Origin: Lanius collurio
Lineage: Eukaryota > Chordata > Aves > Passeriformes > Laniidae
Length of the DNA: 64,000 bases
Direction: 5' to 3'
Assembly: GCA_020086605.1 (NCBI GenBank)
Contig: JACBWW010000020.1
Span: 17,266,776-17,330,775 of the forward strand
The notes under the pieces were generated by a model. It searched no databases and had not been told where the DNA came from. It was given only the letters and a program-made list of their open reading frames with translations. Every line of letters starts with the position of its first letter. Position 1 is the first letter of the stretch. The position numbers and the translations under genes were made by a program. Shown here piece after piece: positions 54,101 to 64,000 of the stretch.

Positions 54101-57100
54101 GATACTCTTGATCTTTCAAGGACCGAATGAGTACACATTACTGAAGGCAGAATCTCCTGATCCATAATGAATTTGTGTAATGTTTGACTAAAGACCTATT
54201 TATGTTTCACATAGCCCACACGAAAGATAAACTGTTGGCTGTTTTTAGGCATTACACTGGGTTTTGTTTTCTTCTTGTAGGAGTCACTGAATGAAATATA
54301 CATGGCAACTTGTTTTTTCTCTTCCTGTTGTTACTAGAACTTAGTACAACAGAATCCATGCTGCTTGGCTTTTAGGTTTTTTTTTCCTATGATCGCATCA
54401 ATTAAGCAGGAACACACAAAAAACTTTTTTATTTTATTTAAGATTAATCTATCATTGAAACTAAGAGGTTTTATTAAGTGCTGGGAGACCAAAAGCTTAA
54501 AGTCCACTAAAACAAAATGTAAATAAAATCATTTAAGCATACAAATGGAACAGCAAGTTCTAGGTTTTAAAGACATTCTTAAAATGGCAAATGTACAATA
54601 TCAATCCTTTCTTCAGAAGGTCACCCTTAAGAACTGTATCTGCTGGAAGTGCTGAAAAAAATACAAATGAGTAATGCAGGCTGAGTCCTCTGCTGTATAT
54701 ACTAGAGATACAGATGCTGTTACTTGGGTAAAGCTGTGGTCAACGTCTATTCTAAAAAAAAAATGAACCAAAACATACCCCAAATCAAAATGGTCGGTCT
54801 CCGACAAATGCAGGCCTCCTCTAACTGCTCTTGGAATGAACAATCACACCTCCCTGAACACCAGCATGGATTTTAAATTACTGTCTTTATTTTTTTCTTG
54901 TTCATTTGTTTTTCCATCCTTCAATGCCTTCTGGTAGTTTATATTTATTCTGAGGACAGCTATTTTCCTCTTGGTAAATATGACTGAATGGCTAAATTGT
55001 TTACTCACTGTCTTAAAGAAACAGTGGGTGACTACTTAACTACTGCAACTTAGCTATAAATCTCAAAGTCACTGTAAAAAGAAGCAGCTTTTAAATGATG
55101 AAATTGTTAAAATAAAATTTACTAATCTGTATTAAGGTGAAATGCCTTCATGTAACATATTTCAGAGAATTAGACAATGCCTTTGTCCATTTTTGCTTGA
55201 GAATTGAAAGTGCAAAAGTTTTTATCCTACTTAAAGACAAATACCCACTGCTATGCCACCCACATGTACCCAATCTGTTGGAAAACTGGAACTATGTAGT
55301 CCTTTAGTATTGAGAACATAATTCTTTGCCTGTCAGATTATTCTGACAAATTACATTATAATTACTTCCTCATTAGTTGCTGTGACAAATGTTGATCTAA
55401 AGAGAACCGGGAAGGATGTCTTTCATTTAAAATCATCAAAACATGAGCAATTGAGATTTCCTCTAAATGCTTTCAAGTTTATTAATATCTGGGAATGATA
55501 ACGTGTTCATACCTATTGAATATAAGCAAAGGAAGATTTCTAGCACCAGTCTCTTTCAAGTATGTCAATTTTATTTGCTTTAGAAGATCTTTAAAATAGC
55601 ATCCTTTCTACTTCCAAGTAGATCTTTTTTTTCTCTGATAGTATTGGAAATGATCTTTAAATCATGAAAAAATAGACATTCTTAATGTGAGTTGTTTAAA
55701 ATGTGACAAATTAATGTAAAGTGGAATATATTACATTCCTAGAGAATTATTTCCTCAAGGAAGGTAGAGAACAAATAACAATTCCAGCCTCTGTGGTAAA
55801 GCATGAGAGAGGGGAATAATCTGCAACCTCAAAATAAACTTACTTTCCTTTCAAAGCAAGAGAGACATTGGAAAACAATTGCCTTTCTTCAGGATCCAGT
55901 TCCTTCAAGTTCCTTTTTGACTGCTAGCAGTCTCACCCTAAGCATTGCCTGGTGCAGCTCAGTGAGAATCTGTCTCCCATCACTGTGTGGGTGCTACAGT
56001 TTCTTGATGTGCATGTGAAGAAGCAGCAGAAGAAAAAGTTGCGCAACTGATTCAAAGGCACTTTGTGATCAGATTCACTGCAGCTCATTTGAGACATTGG
56101 AGTAGAGTTTTGCTCTCCTCAAAGAGACTAGAGTATCAATTCCAGCCTGCAGCAGAGAACTAAATCAGTGAAGTTTAGGTAACTGATCTGTTTGTACACA
56201 ATGGCCAGCTTGTACCAGAATGTCCTTGCAAGCAGGAGAATAACCCATGTAAGTTCTTACTCACAAAGGAATGAGAAAGCTGCATTAGGTTTCCTTTGCC
56301 CAGTGAGTTATTAAAGTGCAATCAGATTCAGCAGACTCTTTGAAATACTTCAAGGTGCCTTAAGAAGCACTGTTATATACTGCAAGAGGCTGAAAAAATA
56401 GGAGATTTTGGGTGAAATCTCAGCTCTGCAACTGGCTTGCTCTGGGACCTTGGACAAAATTGATTGTTTGAATATGTACACCTTTCCCACAGTGGGTGAA
56501 TTACTAGCAGGACTCATTATTAATTGGGACACTCCCAGGGTTTTTTCTACTGGGTAATATCTTAACATACAAGTGTTGTTTCTATGTGTGCATCTAGGAA
56601 GTGTGATCATGGCTTTTATTTTTATTTCTTTGGTATCCTTGAAAGACCTTTTGTAGCTCTGGAGAATGAGCTGACCTCTTTTGTTCCCTTAGCCTGAAAA
56701 AGGTCATATTTTGTTTAACTAACCTTTGAAAACACCAGGCCAAATTCTACTCCCACTGCACCATTCAGAATAGCTGCAGAGTTATTCTGTCTTACAGCTC
56801 TGAACTGAGAGTAGTATTTTACACAAACCTTTCTATCTTCTGACTTGTAACTAGTCTGTCTTAGAATGTCTGAGAGTGCAGACAGTCACACCTCTTGTAC
56901 GCTGTAGTGTTACTCATATTCTAGATGCATACATGTTTTAATAGGAATATTAGTTCTTTGGCTCAGCCGAAGTGTAAGGGAGAGAGCACAGACTGCTAAT
57001 GTGGATGAAGTTGTGTCTGAACTGATCTTAAAACTTTGGACTCATTTTTGGCTGATGCTTTTGTCATCTAGTCAATGTATCCTAGTAATTTTTTTGCACA

Positions 57101-59685
57101 ATAGCTTTGTAACTTATACCTTCGTGGTTACATCTTCTACCAGTTCACATTCCAATACTTCTTCAGAGGCTTCATAGTGGTTTAGATTCTTTAGTTGATT
57201 TGGGGGGTTTCTTTCATTCTAATGTGTTTCTTTTTTTTGTTCTTAGAAGAATGCTCTGAACTTTAATAATATGATTTTCAAGACTTCTAGCATTCTCTTC
57301 CCGTTATGTTTTGACACAGCCTCAATATAATAGCCTATTAAATAAGCTTTGAACTTATATGCTTACACAAGTTCATAAAACATGTGAAAATATATTGTTT
57401 CCATGATTTTTCAAACTAAAAGCTTCAAATACAAGCTTGGACAATATATTAATGAGAAATAAGAAGAGGCAGACTATGCAAATTTTTTTATATTTTTAAT
57501 AAAAACTTTCATTTTGGTTTCATTTTGATGTGCTCATATTGTGTCCTTCTTCAATATGTTACTTTCTTCATAGGAAAGCAGGAGTAGAGTACCTCTAGCC
57601 TGTATTTAATTGAGACTCTGCTTCCTGAAACTTTTGGTTTCATTCCTGTGTTTTAAATTGAGGATACAAATACATATAAAAAGACGAATGTGATAAAGGG
57701 CTGCTTCCAGCTAGAAGCATTAGATATTTGTTTTCACATAACAGCTGCTCGGGCAAAGCTAAGACTATATTGTGAAAATGAAACTGAAGAAATGAAAGGA
57801 TTGGTTTCTTTCTTGTAGAGGTTTACAGATTGTATCAAAATCAGACTGAAGTTTATTCTGACATGAAAAAAATGGATCATTTTGGCTCATATGGCTTTTA
57901 TTACACATCATAACAACAAGGGAAAAACACAAACAAAAGGAACAGTTCCTGTTGGAGCAGAGGCAGAACAATAAACAGGCAATGAAGAGGGATGGTATAT
58001 GGTAGAAGACAGGAAGGATGCAGCAGAGCACTGCTTCCAGACTTGCTCTAGGCGCTCTGTGGACCTTAGTTTTTAGGAGTACAAATCCAGGATATTTCTT
58101 AGACAGCACATTCCCTGAAATAATCAACAACTGAAAATTAAGTCAGTACTATTTCAAAATCAATGTTAAGCAGAGTTTGTATGTGTCTTCAGAAAAAATC
58201 CCTTCATTTCAGGAACTGTTATGTGACGGTCAGAAATGTGTCAAGTTTTCTCTTAAAACTACTTCTATTTCATATTTCCGTTGGTAAATCCCACAAGGAG
58301 TTCCAGAACTTAATTTCTCTTGTAGTTAGAAGGGGTTTTTTTGCTTTTTTTTTTCATGCTAAATTTCTACATGGCCAGAGTATATCCACCTGTTTTTGTG
58401 ATGATACTTTCCTTTAGATGGAGTAGCTCTTCTCTCTTGTGAGTATTTACCTCACTGGTATAAGCAACAATCATGTCTCTGCTCTCTGAGTCTTCTCTTA
58501 TCATGGGGTTCCATGTTCCTCTGACACTATAATTCTAAAGCTGTTCATTGGATGTGCTCTGATTTAGGTTTTTTACTGAGATGGACTTGGAAAACAGTCT
58601 GCAATCACCGACAAAGTTTCTCCCCGCACTGTGTTGTGGACTTTGACCATCTACATGGGTTTCTCCATGTTTGGTTGGTGTGCTCCAAAGTCCCCATGCA
58701 CAATGTTTCTGTGTCCTTAGTGCAGTGGCCTTGCCTGTTCTGCTCTGTGACACCTGTCACTCAACCATACCACAGCAATGCTTTGTAAACACTGCTGTGT
58801 CCAGGTGCCCCAGTCACAGTGTCGCATTCAGTCATGGAGGACCTAGCTTGTGTTGGCTTTGTCATTGCACTTCTTACGGTATGGCTCTCCAGTCTCCACA
58901 GGTACTGACTTCACCTCTTCCCTGGGAATAGTGAAGTCCTATTGGCTGTGGCAAGAAAACAAATTAAACGAAGTATTTCTACTGCTCATGAGAATTATCC
59001 TTGAGGAACCCCATCATAACCATATTCCCCCCTGCTTTCTGAATTTGGAGGTCTGGTGTCATCTCTCCTTAGTTAATTCCTTCATCAGTCTACAGTTCTT
59101 GACCTATCCCACATCCATATTTCATTACAGGAAAAAGAAAGAAATTATAACCATTTTATTTGTTTAAGTTGTGTGAAGTGAAATCAAAAGTTACAATTTT
59201 CTGACTCTGAAATAATTAGCTTCTACAATATGATGATATGTTTGATCACCTCTTCATTTTTCTCACAAGCAGAATTTAATGTCCATTCCTATAAATCTGG
59301 CTTTTAAAAATGTGGCACTTCCTCTGGTAGAAAATTCAAAAGGCCGGTCACTGTTACAGTCGCTGCTTCTTAGTCACTGTTAAGCAGAACATTTCAACCT
59401 AACCACGACACCTAAGGGTCAAAATGCATGAGGTCTGAATTTCAAGGGTAGAAATTTAGTGGGATGTTTAGTATTACACAGAATCTCATGTTCTTTGTTG
59501 GATTGGGGCCTGTATCACTACAAAGTATCACTCTTGTGTTGATTTGTGGTACATCACTGTAAAACCAAAACAGGTCATGATTGGTGTGTTCTAGAGTCCA
59601 CAGCAGCATTTTGAATCCTTGTTCTGACTCACATGACCCTGGGGTTTCATCTTGATTTCCCAACATAAAACTTCACTGAGGCTGC
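51140..59685. other. non-coding spacer between CHIC2 and the right-hand CpG domain
   Basis: No gene is supported over 8.5 kb. The stretch includes a pyrimidine-biased block at 52720-52920. Open frames up to 121 codons (57765-58130, minus) are AT-driven and show no domain or splice context. In the conserved vertebrate order this is the CHIC2-GSX2 intergenic region. Confidence 0.6.
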
Positions 59686-60179
59686 TGTAGCGGTTTAACT
59701 TTATCCCCTTTAAAGACACACCCCTTTCTCTCACGCATCATGTGTAACAGCTAACAATTTTATCTATTAGAGCTGTAAACAGTGGCTGGTAATTACACCA
59801 GGGCCCGGATTGCCTGATGCTGCCCCATACCTGACGAGTATTAGAAACATGGCAGACTCAGAGAAATATCAGACAAGACTGTGGATGACAATCTCACTGG
59901 GTATCTTCTTACTCTGTCTCCTTCACATGATCTGTTGTAGAAGGGCAATATGGTGAGGAGATGCAGACTAGAGATTTTTGCTTCCAGACACTGATGGGAA
60001 CCCATCAAAGTGCTAACACTCTTTTTAAGAGGGTTGAAGGGGGAGAGAATCAAGGCCTACATCAGCATATATATGAGCGGCCCTGATTGACTTAGGAAGA
60101 ACCTCACAAAGTGAATAATGAAAGTTCCCACTCCAAATAAAAAGTATAACAGAATTAAGCCTTCTGGCTGGTCATTACA
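59686..60179 (+). mobile_element. candidate solo endogenous-retrovirus LTR
   Basis: The 494-bp block starts TGTAGCGGTTTAAC and ends CATTACA, giving TGTA...TACA inverted ends as in retroviral LTRs. Inside, in the right order, are a TATA-like box (CATATATATGAG, about 60066-60077), an AATAAA signal at 60136-60141 roughly 70 bases later, and about 40 bases of possible U5. No gag, pol or env coding sequence lies beside it, so it would be a solo LTR. No matching target-site duplication was found at these exact ends, so boundaries or identity may be wrong. Confidence 0.4.
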
Positions 60180-60419
60180 GGAAAGGCAGTCTCACTGTAG
60201 GCCTGTAGATGAAAGCAAAAGGCACTGAATTGGGCTGTGAAGAGAGAGAGCAGAAGAAGGCTGCTGCTGGAGCTCTTTGGAAGCACTCTTTCAAATGCAA
60301 GTGATCATAGTCTCCCTGAAGGAATCATGTAGAAATTTGCTGCTAATCAGTGTGAATGAGTAACTTTGTGAAAAGCACCAACAACGTGGAGCAGCGTCAT
60401 CTCTCCAAAGGCTGCAAAG

Positions 60420-61320
60420 GGGTTGAAAGAGTAGCAAATTTCTTCCTAGAGAGACGAGGCCGCTCTCACTCCAGCTGGAGCTTCGTGTCCGCCATCACTC
60501 ACCACCCCCACTTCACGAGGTGCGAGAGGGCACTGGGGCAAGAGGGGCTCGGCAGTCCCGGGAAGGGCAGCCGTGGGCCTGTCCTTCCTGAGTGCAGGGG
60601 CTCCCCTTCATTCCCTCGGAAACGGCCCATTTCCTGGAGCGGGGGAGAGGGTTGCCGTGCCAAGTCTAGGTGGACTAATTTATGACCGAGGACGGAGGCA
60701 AAGGAAATCTCTCACGGAAGGAAAGGGCACCGGGGATCTACATTTGCGGGAAAAGGGGGAGAAGCTGCTTTCGCTCTCCTCAATCCGTGGTCAGCCCGCA
60801 AGCCCTTGGATGAGCCCACTGGTCGCTGCTGGGCTGCGAGACGGTCTCCGGAGAGAGGCTTCGCTCCCCTGCCCTCCGGGGCCGAGGAGGGAAAGGCGGA
60901 TATCCGAAGATGGGCTTAGTTCGAGGGGTGGTGGGGTCTCGGCCTCGACTCTGCCCTGTTCCCCCAGGCAATGAGGAGCTGGGCAGGCGGCGCTGAGTCC
61001 TCCCATCCCCAGGGCACGGCTCCCGTTCGCAGATTGGCCGCCTCCGGCCCCTGCCCTTAATGAGATTCTTCGAAATCCAAAAATGCGAGATTTAATGTTA
61101 CATCCTTATCTTTGGAGGAGCGCGGTTTTCTTGCCGCGGCGACGTCACTTGTCAAACAATCCGCGGCTGAGCCCCTGAAAAGAGAGGCATTGCACCCTTC
61201 GTGCTGAATACGCTTCTCAGTGCGCATAACGCCAGCGCCTTTTGATGTCTTACAATGCGTGTTACGCCCAAAGATTGTCTCTTTGGACAGATCTACAACG
61301 CTTGGCTTCATGTTTGGAAG
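60420..61320. promoter_or_regulatory. CpG-rich region, left part of right-hand regulatory domain
   Basis: After more than 12 kb of AT-rich and repeat DNA, CpG density rises sharply. The block includes a CRE-like CGACGTCAC near 61140 and several CpG clusters. Two plus-strand frames (109 and 133 codons, 60356-60974) have the Gly/Arg/Ser/Pro-rich composition expected of GC-rich non-coding DNA. No homeobox or other domain is encoded. By conserved order this is probably upstream of GSX2, but a non-coding RNA promoter is equally possible. Confidence 0.5.
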
Positions 61321-61609
61321 TTAAATGGACAGCGAGGTTGTAGAAACTCCCACGCTTGAAGCTGGCGCAGACGCTTGGTACTTTCGCCTGTTACTTTCCA
61401 TGAGTGAAAGCGGCAGGGGTGGAGGGAAGGGGCTGCTGGTTTAATCCGTGCTCCGAGGCAAAGGGAGGGGGGAAAGCAATCTAGACTTTTCCTCTCTTTT
61501 CTTTTCTTCAGTTTATTCTTTGGCAGCCTTAAAATAAGAGCTATGTGCAAAGCGTGCGCCCTGCCTAGGTAGCTTGTGTCTGGAAGTCGCTGGCAATGTT
61601 GCTGCTCCA

Positions 61610-61990
61610 TGAAATCAAAATTTATGATTATTCAAATGTTGGGGACTGTGAAAAGAGAGGAAGAAAGAGAGAAAATTAATATTGCAGCTGTTCTTCTGAT
61701 TAATGAGAGATAATTGCTCATGAAAAGTCACCCCTGTGGCATTTTGTTGTCTCCTGGATCTTTGTTCTTTTCCACTATTATTGAGGACTTTCTTGAAGAC
61801 TAAGCGGTTCTTTTCAATTTTTGGTATTCAGAAAGTGTTGCTTGGTTACAGATAATGGAGAAATCTCGGGCTATATTGGGTAAGATGTGCCACAGACAGC
61901 AATATCACAATGCCACTTTCAGAAAAGGATGGATACAAGTTAACGATGCGCTTTCAATAAAACATTAATAGACTTGTTCACGCTTTTATA
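61610..61990. promoter_or_regulatory. candidate conserved non-coding element A
   Basis: AT-rich island between CpG-rich blocks, dense in homeodomain-type cores: TTATGATTATTC, AAATTAATATTG, TGATTAATGAG, GATAATTGCTC and ACATTAATAG. Also visible are CTTTGTTC (SOX-like) and a HOX/CDX-like TTTATAATG. No simple repeat or transposon was recognised. The composition is typical of deeply conserved enhancers near homeobox genes; conservation itself was not tested. Confidence 0.4.
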
Positions 61991-62282
61991 ATGACCTCCT
62001 TAATGGGAGCTGGGGGCAAGTCCTGTCTTTAGCTTACGTTCACTTCAGAAAGGCCGGCGTCGGGATTGCCGATCACTTTGGAAACTAGAAGGAAATCAAT
62101 GTTAGAGTAGCGAATAAATGCGATTATAGCGCAGGAGCCCACGGCCTTTCGCTTACCCACGCATGGCTTTATTTTGAGCGGGACTTTCCCGTAAGAGAAC
62201 TGCCCCAGCCCGGGCTCAGCCTGCCCAGCGCCACCGCAGGTCACCCTGGTGCGATGTTTGCGACCACGGCTGCCCTGCAGGT

Positions 62283-62388
62283 GTTATTTTGGGTTTGTCG
62301 TTTTGGTTTTTGTTGTTTATTTGGGGGTTTTGTTTGGCTTTGGGTTGTGGGTTTGGTGGGTTTTTTTTTTGTTTTTTTTTTTTTTCTG
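62283..62388 (+). repeat. T/G-rich low-complexity tract
   Basis: About 105 bases consist almost entirely of T and G on the plus strand, ending in T9 and T15 runs. It resembles in reverse complement the A/C-rich tract at 23741-23836. It is likely an expanded simple repeat. Confidence 0.75.
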
Positions 62389-62689
62389 CTCTAAACGTCT
62401 CCCCGGGCTTTCCACTGAGGCAGCTCCTCCAGTGAACTCCGCGGAGATGCGCGCCTGAAAGCCGGCGCTTTCTCCGGGCGGGCATGGCTTTTTCTTCTGT
62501 CGAGAGCTGCGGGGGTTGGGGGAGGGAAGGAAAAGAGTTGCTTTTGTCATTTAAGCCGTGAATCTCTTCTGCATAAAGGTGTTAGAGACATCTGGAAGAA
62601 AAGAGGGACCAGCACCCAGTCCTGCGCTCGGCGGGCCAGGGGAGCGGCTCTGATGTTCTTTTTGAACTGCTCCACTTTCAAAAGAGGGC

Positions 62690-63060
62690 AATTTCGTTAC
62701 ATTCTCATTTGTTACACTGTCTTGAACTAAAGGCAGACAAAGCTATACTCTGTCACCCCGAGCAGAATGAAGGGAATCAAAGGATTTTCCCTTAAAAGGA
62801 CTAATTTTCTCCTTGAATTATGAAAGTAATGGCTAGGTAACAGCCTGTGCTCTGTACCCAACTGCTTAATACCTTCTAAATCCTTCCACGTGGCTCTCCC
62901 AGTCGTAGCAATTAGAGCTCATTATAGGCTCATAAGAGCTCTCATTTCGGGGATTACTTAATGGACAATGAAATTTTATCGGACAGAATTATTGAAAAAT
63001 AAAATTGTAACGAGGCCGATGTGATGTGGGCGCACGCCTTGCATCATTCCGCCTGGTTTG
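62690..63060. promoter_or_regulatory. candidate conserved non-coding element B
   Basis: Repeat-free block with a palindromic E-box CCACGTGG at 62886-62893 and several homeodomain-like cores: ACTAATTTTC, TGAATTATG, AGCAATTAGAGC and GATTACTTAATGG. An inverted AGAGCTCATTATAGGCTC / CATAAGAGCTCTCATT arrangement lies near 62912-62946. It lies between CpG-rich segments. The enhancer call is inferred from motif density and context. Confidence 0.4.
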
Positions 63061-63439
63061 GGATGTCTTTGCTTTCAAATGACTTCTTTTCTTGCTCTAG
63101 CTTTCAGGGGTGGGTTTTTCTTAGTGATTTTTTTTCTCTCTCTCTTTTATCATTGCATTTGGTTTATTATAACAATTACAAATTGCAATTTTGATCCGAC
63201 TGTCTGCCTTCCCTTACGACAGTCCCCTCTCCAGATCCACTCTATCACTGCAGACAGCTTTTTCCACTAAGGTTTGGGGTTGTATTATTATTAATATTAT
63301 TTTCATTTTACAGAATAGCTTCTCTTAAGGGAAAACAAACAAAAAAAAGTAATTAAAAATTAAAATAAAACGCAGACATTTCTTCAAATCTTCTCCAGAT
63401 GTAGTTTGCTTTAAACGGGAAGATCTGGACCAAAAAATG

Positions 63440-63455
63440 CCGTGCTTGTGCACGG
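63440..63455. other. short perfect stem-loop
   Basis: CCGTGC and GCACGG form a six-base stem around a TTGT loop. It stands just before the GC-rich block beginning near 63470. It is too short for a stable RNA gene and is noted as a local inverted repeat. Confidence 0.6.
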
Positions 63456-63469
63456 TAACCCTGACTAGA

Positions 63470-63660
63470 ATCTCACCGGCCGCACCGGAGCTCAGGAGGC
63501 AGACCCCCCGGCTTTCCCCGGGGCCGCGGACCTCAGGGCCTCGGCGGCGGCGCGGGAAGCGTCGCTGGGGCTCCAGGGTCTGGAGGCTGCGAGGCCTTGG
63601 CTGAGCCCTGGGCAGCAGTGTGGGGAAAAGTAGGTGAGGTTGGAGCCGACCCGCCTAAAC
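63470..63660. promoter_or_regulatory. CpG-rich block
   Basis: Dense CpG and GC content with no coding domain. Together with the blocks at 60.4-61.3 kb and 62.4-62.6 kb it forms a multi-part CpG domain of the type seen around developmental transcription-factor genes. Confidence 0.5.
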
Positions 63661-63870
63661 CCTGCGAGCCCCTAATTGTTGTCACAAGACGTGGGATTAG
63701 CGCATTGCTGGAATAGCTGTCTGTTTACACTTCGGAGCCCCCGCCGGCCGGTAAACACTTTCTAATTGAATTCTAATCACATTCAAATAGCCACATAACC
63801 AGCCTCAGCTGCAATTCATAAAACTTTAATTGCTATCCATAAATCCTCAGATCACCGAGCGCAGAGTGTC
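63660..63870. promoter_or_regulatory. candidate conserved non-coding element C, FOX/homeodomain cluster
   Basis: An inverted pair of forkhead cores, TGTTTAC at 63722-63728 and GTAAACA at 63751-63757, is followed by TAATTG (63763), TAATCA (63774), an E-box CAGCTG (63806-63811), CAATTCATAAAAC and TTTAATTG (63825-63832). The clustering within about 120 bases and the absence of repeats suggest an enhancer or promoter-proximal element of a homeobox gene, most likely GSX2 just beyond the window. Confidence 0.5.
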
Positions 63871-64000
63871 CCTAAAAACACTGTTGCATCGTGCCTGCCC
63901 GGGGAGGTGAGGAGGGAAAGGGGAGCAGGGACATCCGGCCCCTGCTCGGGGGGGCCTGCACAACGGCACTTCCCGCAGCAGGTTGGGGTTGGGGATGGGG
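63871..64000. other. GC-rich window end
   Basis: GC-rich sequence with G runs up to 6-7 bases, continuing beyond the window. No start codon followed by a GSX-type N-terminus and no homeobox is present. Confidence 0.5.

Noticed and set aside
60356..60974. Two plus-strand frames of 109 and 133 codons as a possible GSX2 or new gene
   Set aside because: No homeobox, no GSX-type N-terminus and no domain; GC-rich DNA explains the open frames.
60400..64000. GSX2 coding exon
   Set aside because: Neither the homeodomain signature (KIWFQNRR type) nor the conserved N-terminus is encoded here; the gene is inferred to start beyond the window.

Overview
The window is vertebrate nuclear DNA, almost certainly from a bird. 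Evidence: at least six CR1 retrotransposon copies, three with the typical ATTCTATGAT-type 3' tail; long introns with GT-AG borders; AT-rich spacers broken by sharp CpG islands. There are no bacterial operons, CRISPR arrays or recognisable tRNA/rRNA genes, and almost all ORFs are chance open frames in non-coding DNA.

One protein gene can be rebuilt completely: CHIC2 (cysteine-rich hydrophobic domain 2), on the minus strand, from the start codon at 47801 to the stop at 23955. Its six coding exons are 47683-47801, 40903-40957, 40604-40759, 27132-27188, 26906-26965 and 23955-24005. Together they total 498 nt, giving a 165-residue protein plus stop, with intact reading phase and canonical GT-AG splice sites at all five introns. 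The promoter is a CpG island at about 47440-48190, and the 3' UTR probably ends near an AATAAA at 21783-21788.

Layout: 1-14960 is non-coding, with a small CR1 fragment at 7818-8036, a C-rich tract at 7271-7296 and a 650-bp pyrimidine-biased block at 11400-12060. 15070-15560 is a CpG island with no assigned gene, flanked by a G-quadruplex motif. 15650-21764 is AT-rich spacer. 21765-48190 is the CHIC2 transcription unit. 48195-51139 is a cluster of three minus-strand CR1 copies directly behind the CHIC2 promoter. 51140-59685 is spacer. 59686-60179 is a candidate solo LTR. 60420-64000 is a CpG-rich, homeodomain-site-rich domain that looks like developmental regulatory DNA.

In vertebrates the order is LNX1 - CHIC2 - GSX2 - PDGFRA - KIT - KDR, with CHIC2 facing away from GSX2. 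On that basis the right end (60.4-64 kb) is most likely the upstream regulatory region of the homeobox gene GSX2, whose coding exons are not in the window. The left side would point to LNX1, whose RING exon is also absent. No new multi-gene system was found. The most interesting items are the unassigned CpG island at 15 kb, the putative GSX2-side regulatory elements, a candidate conserved element in CHIC2 intron 3, and the repeat architecture around CHIC2.
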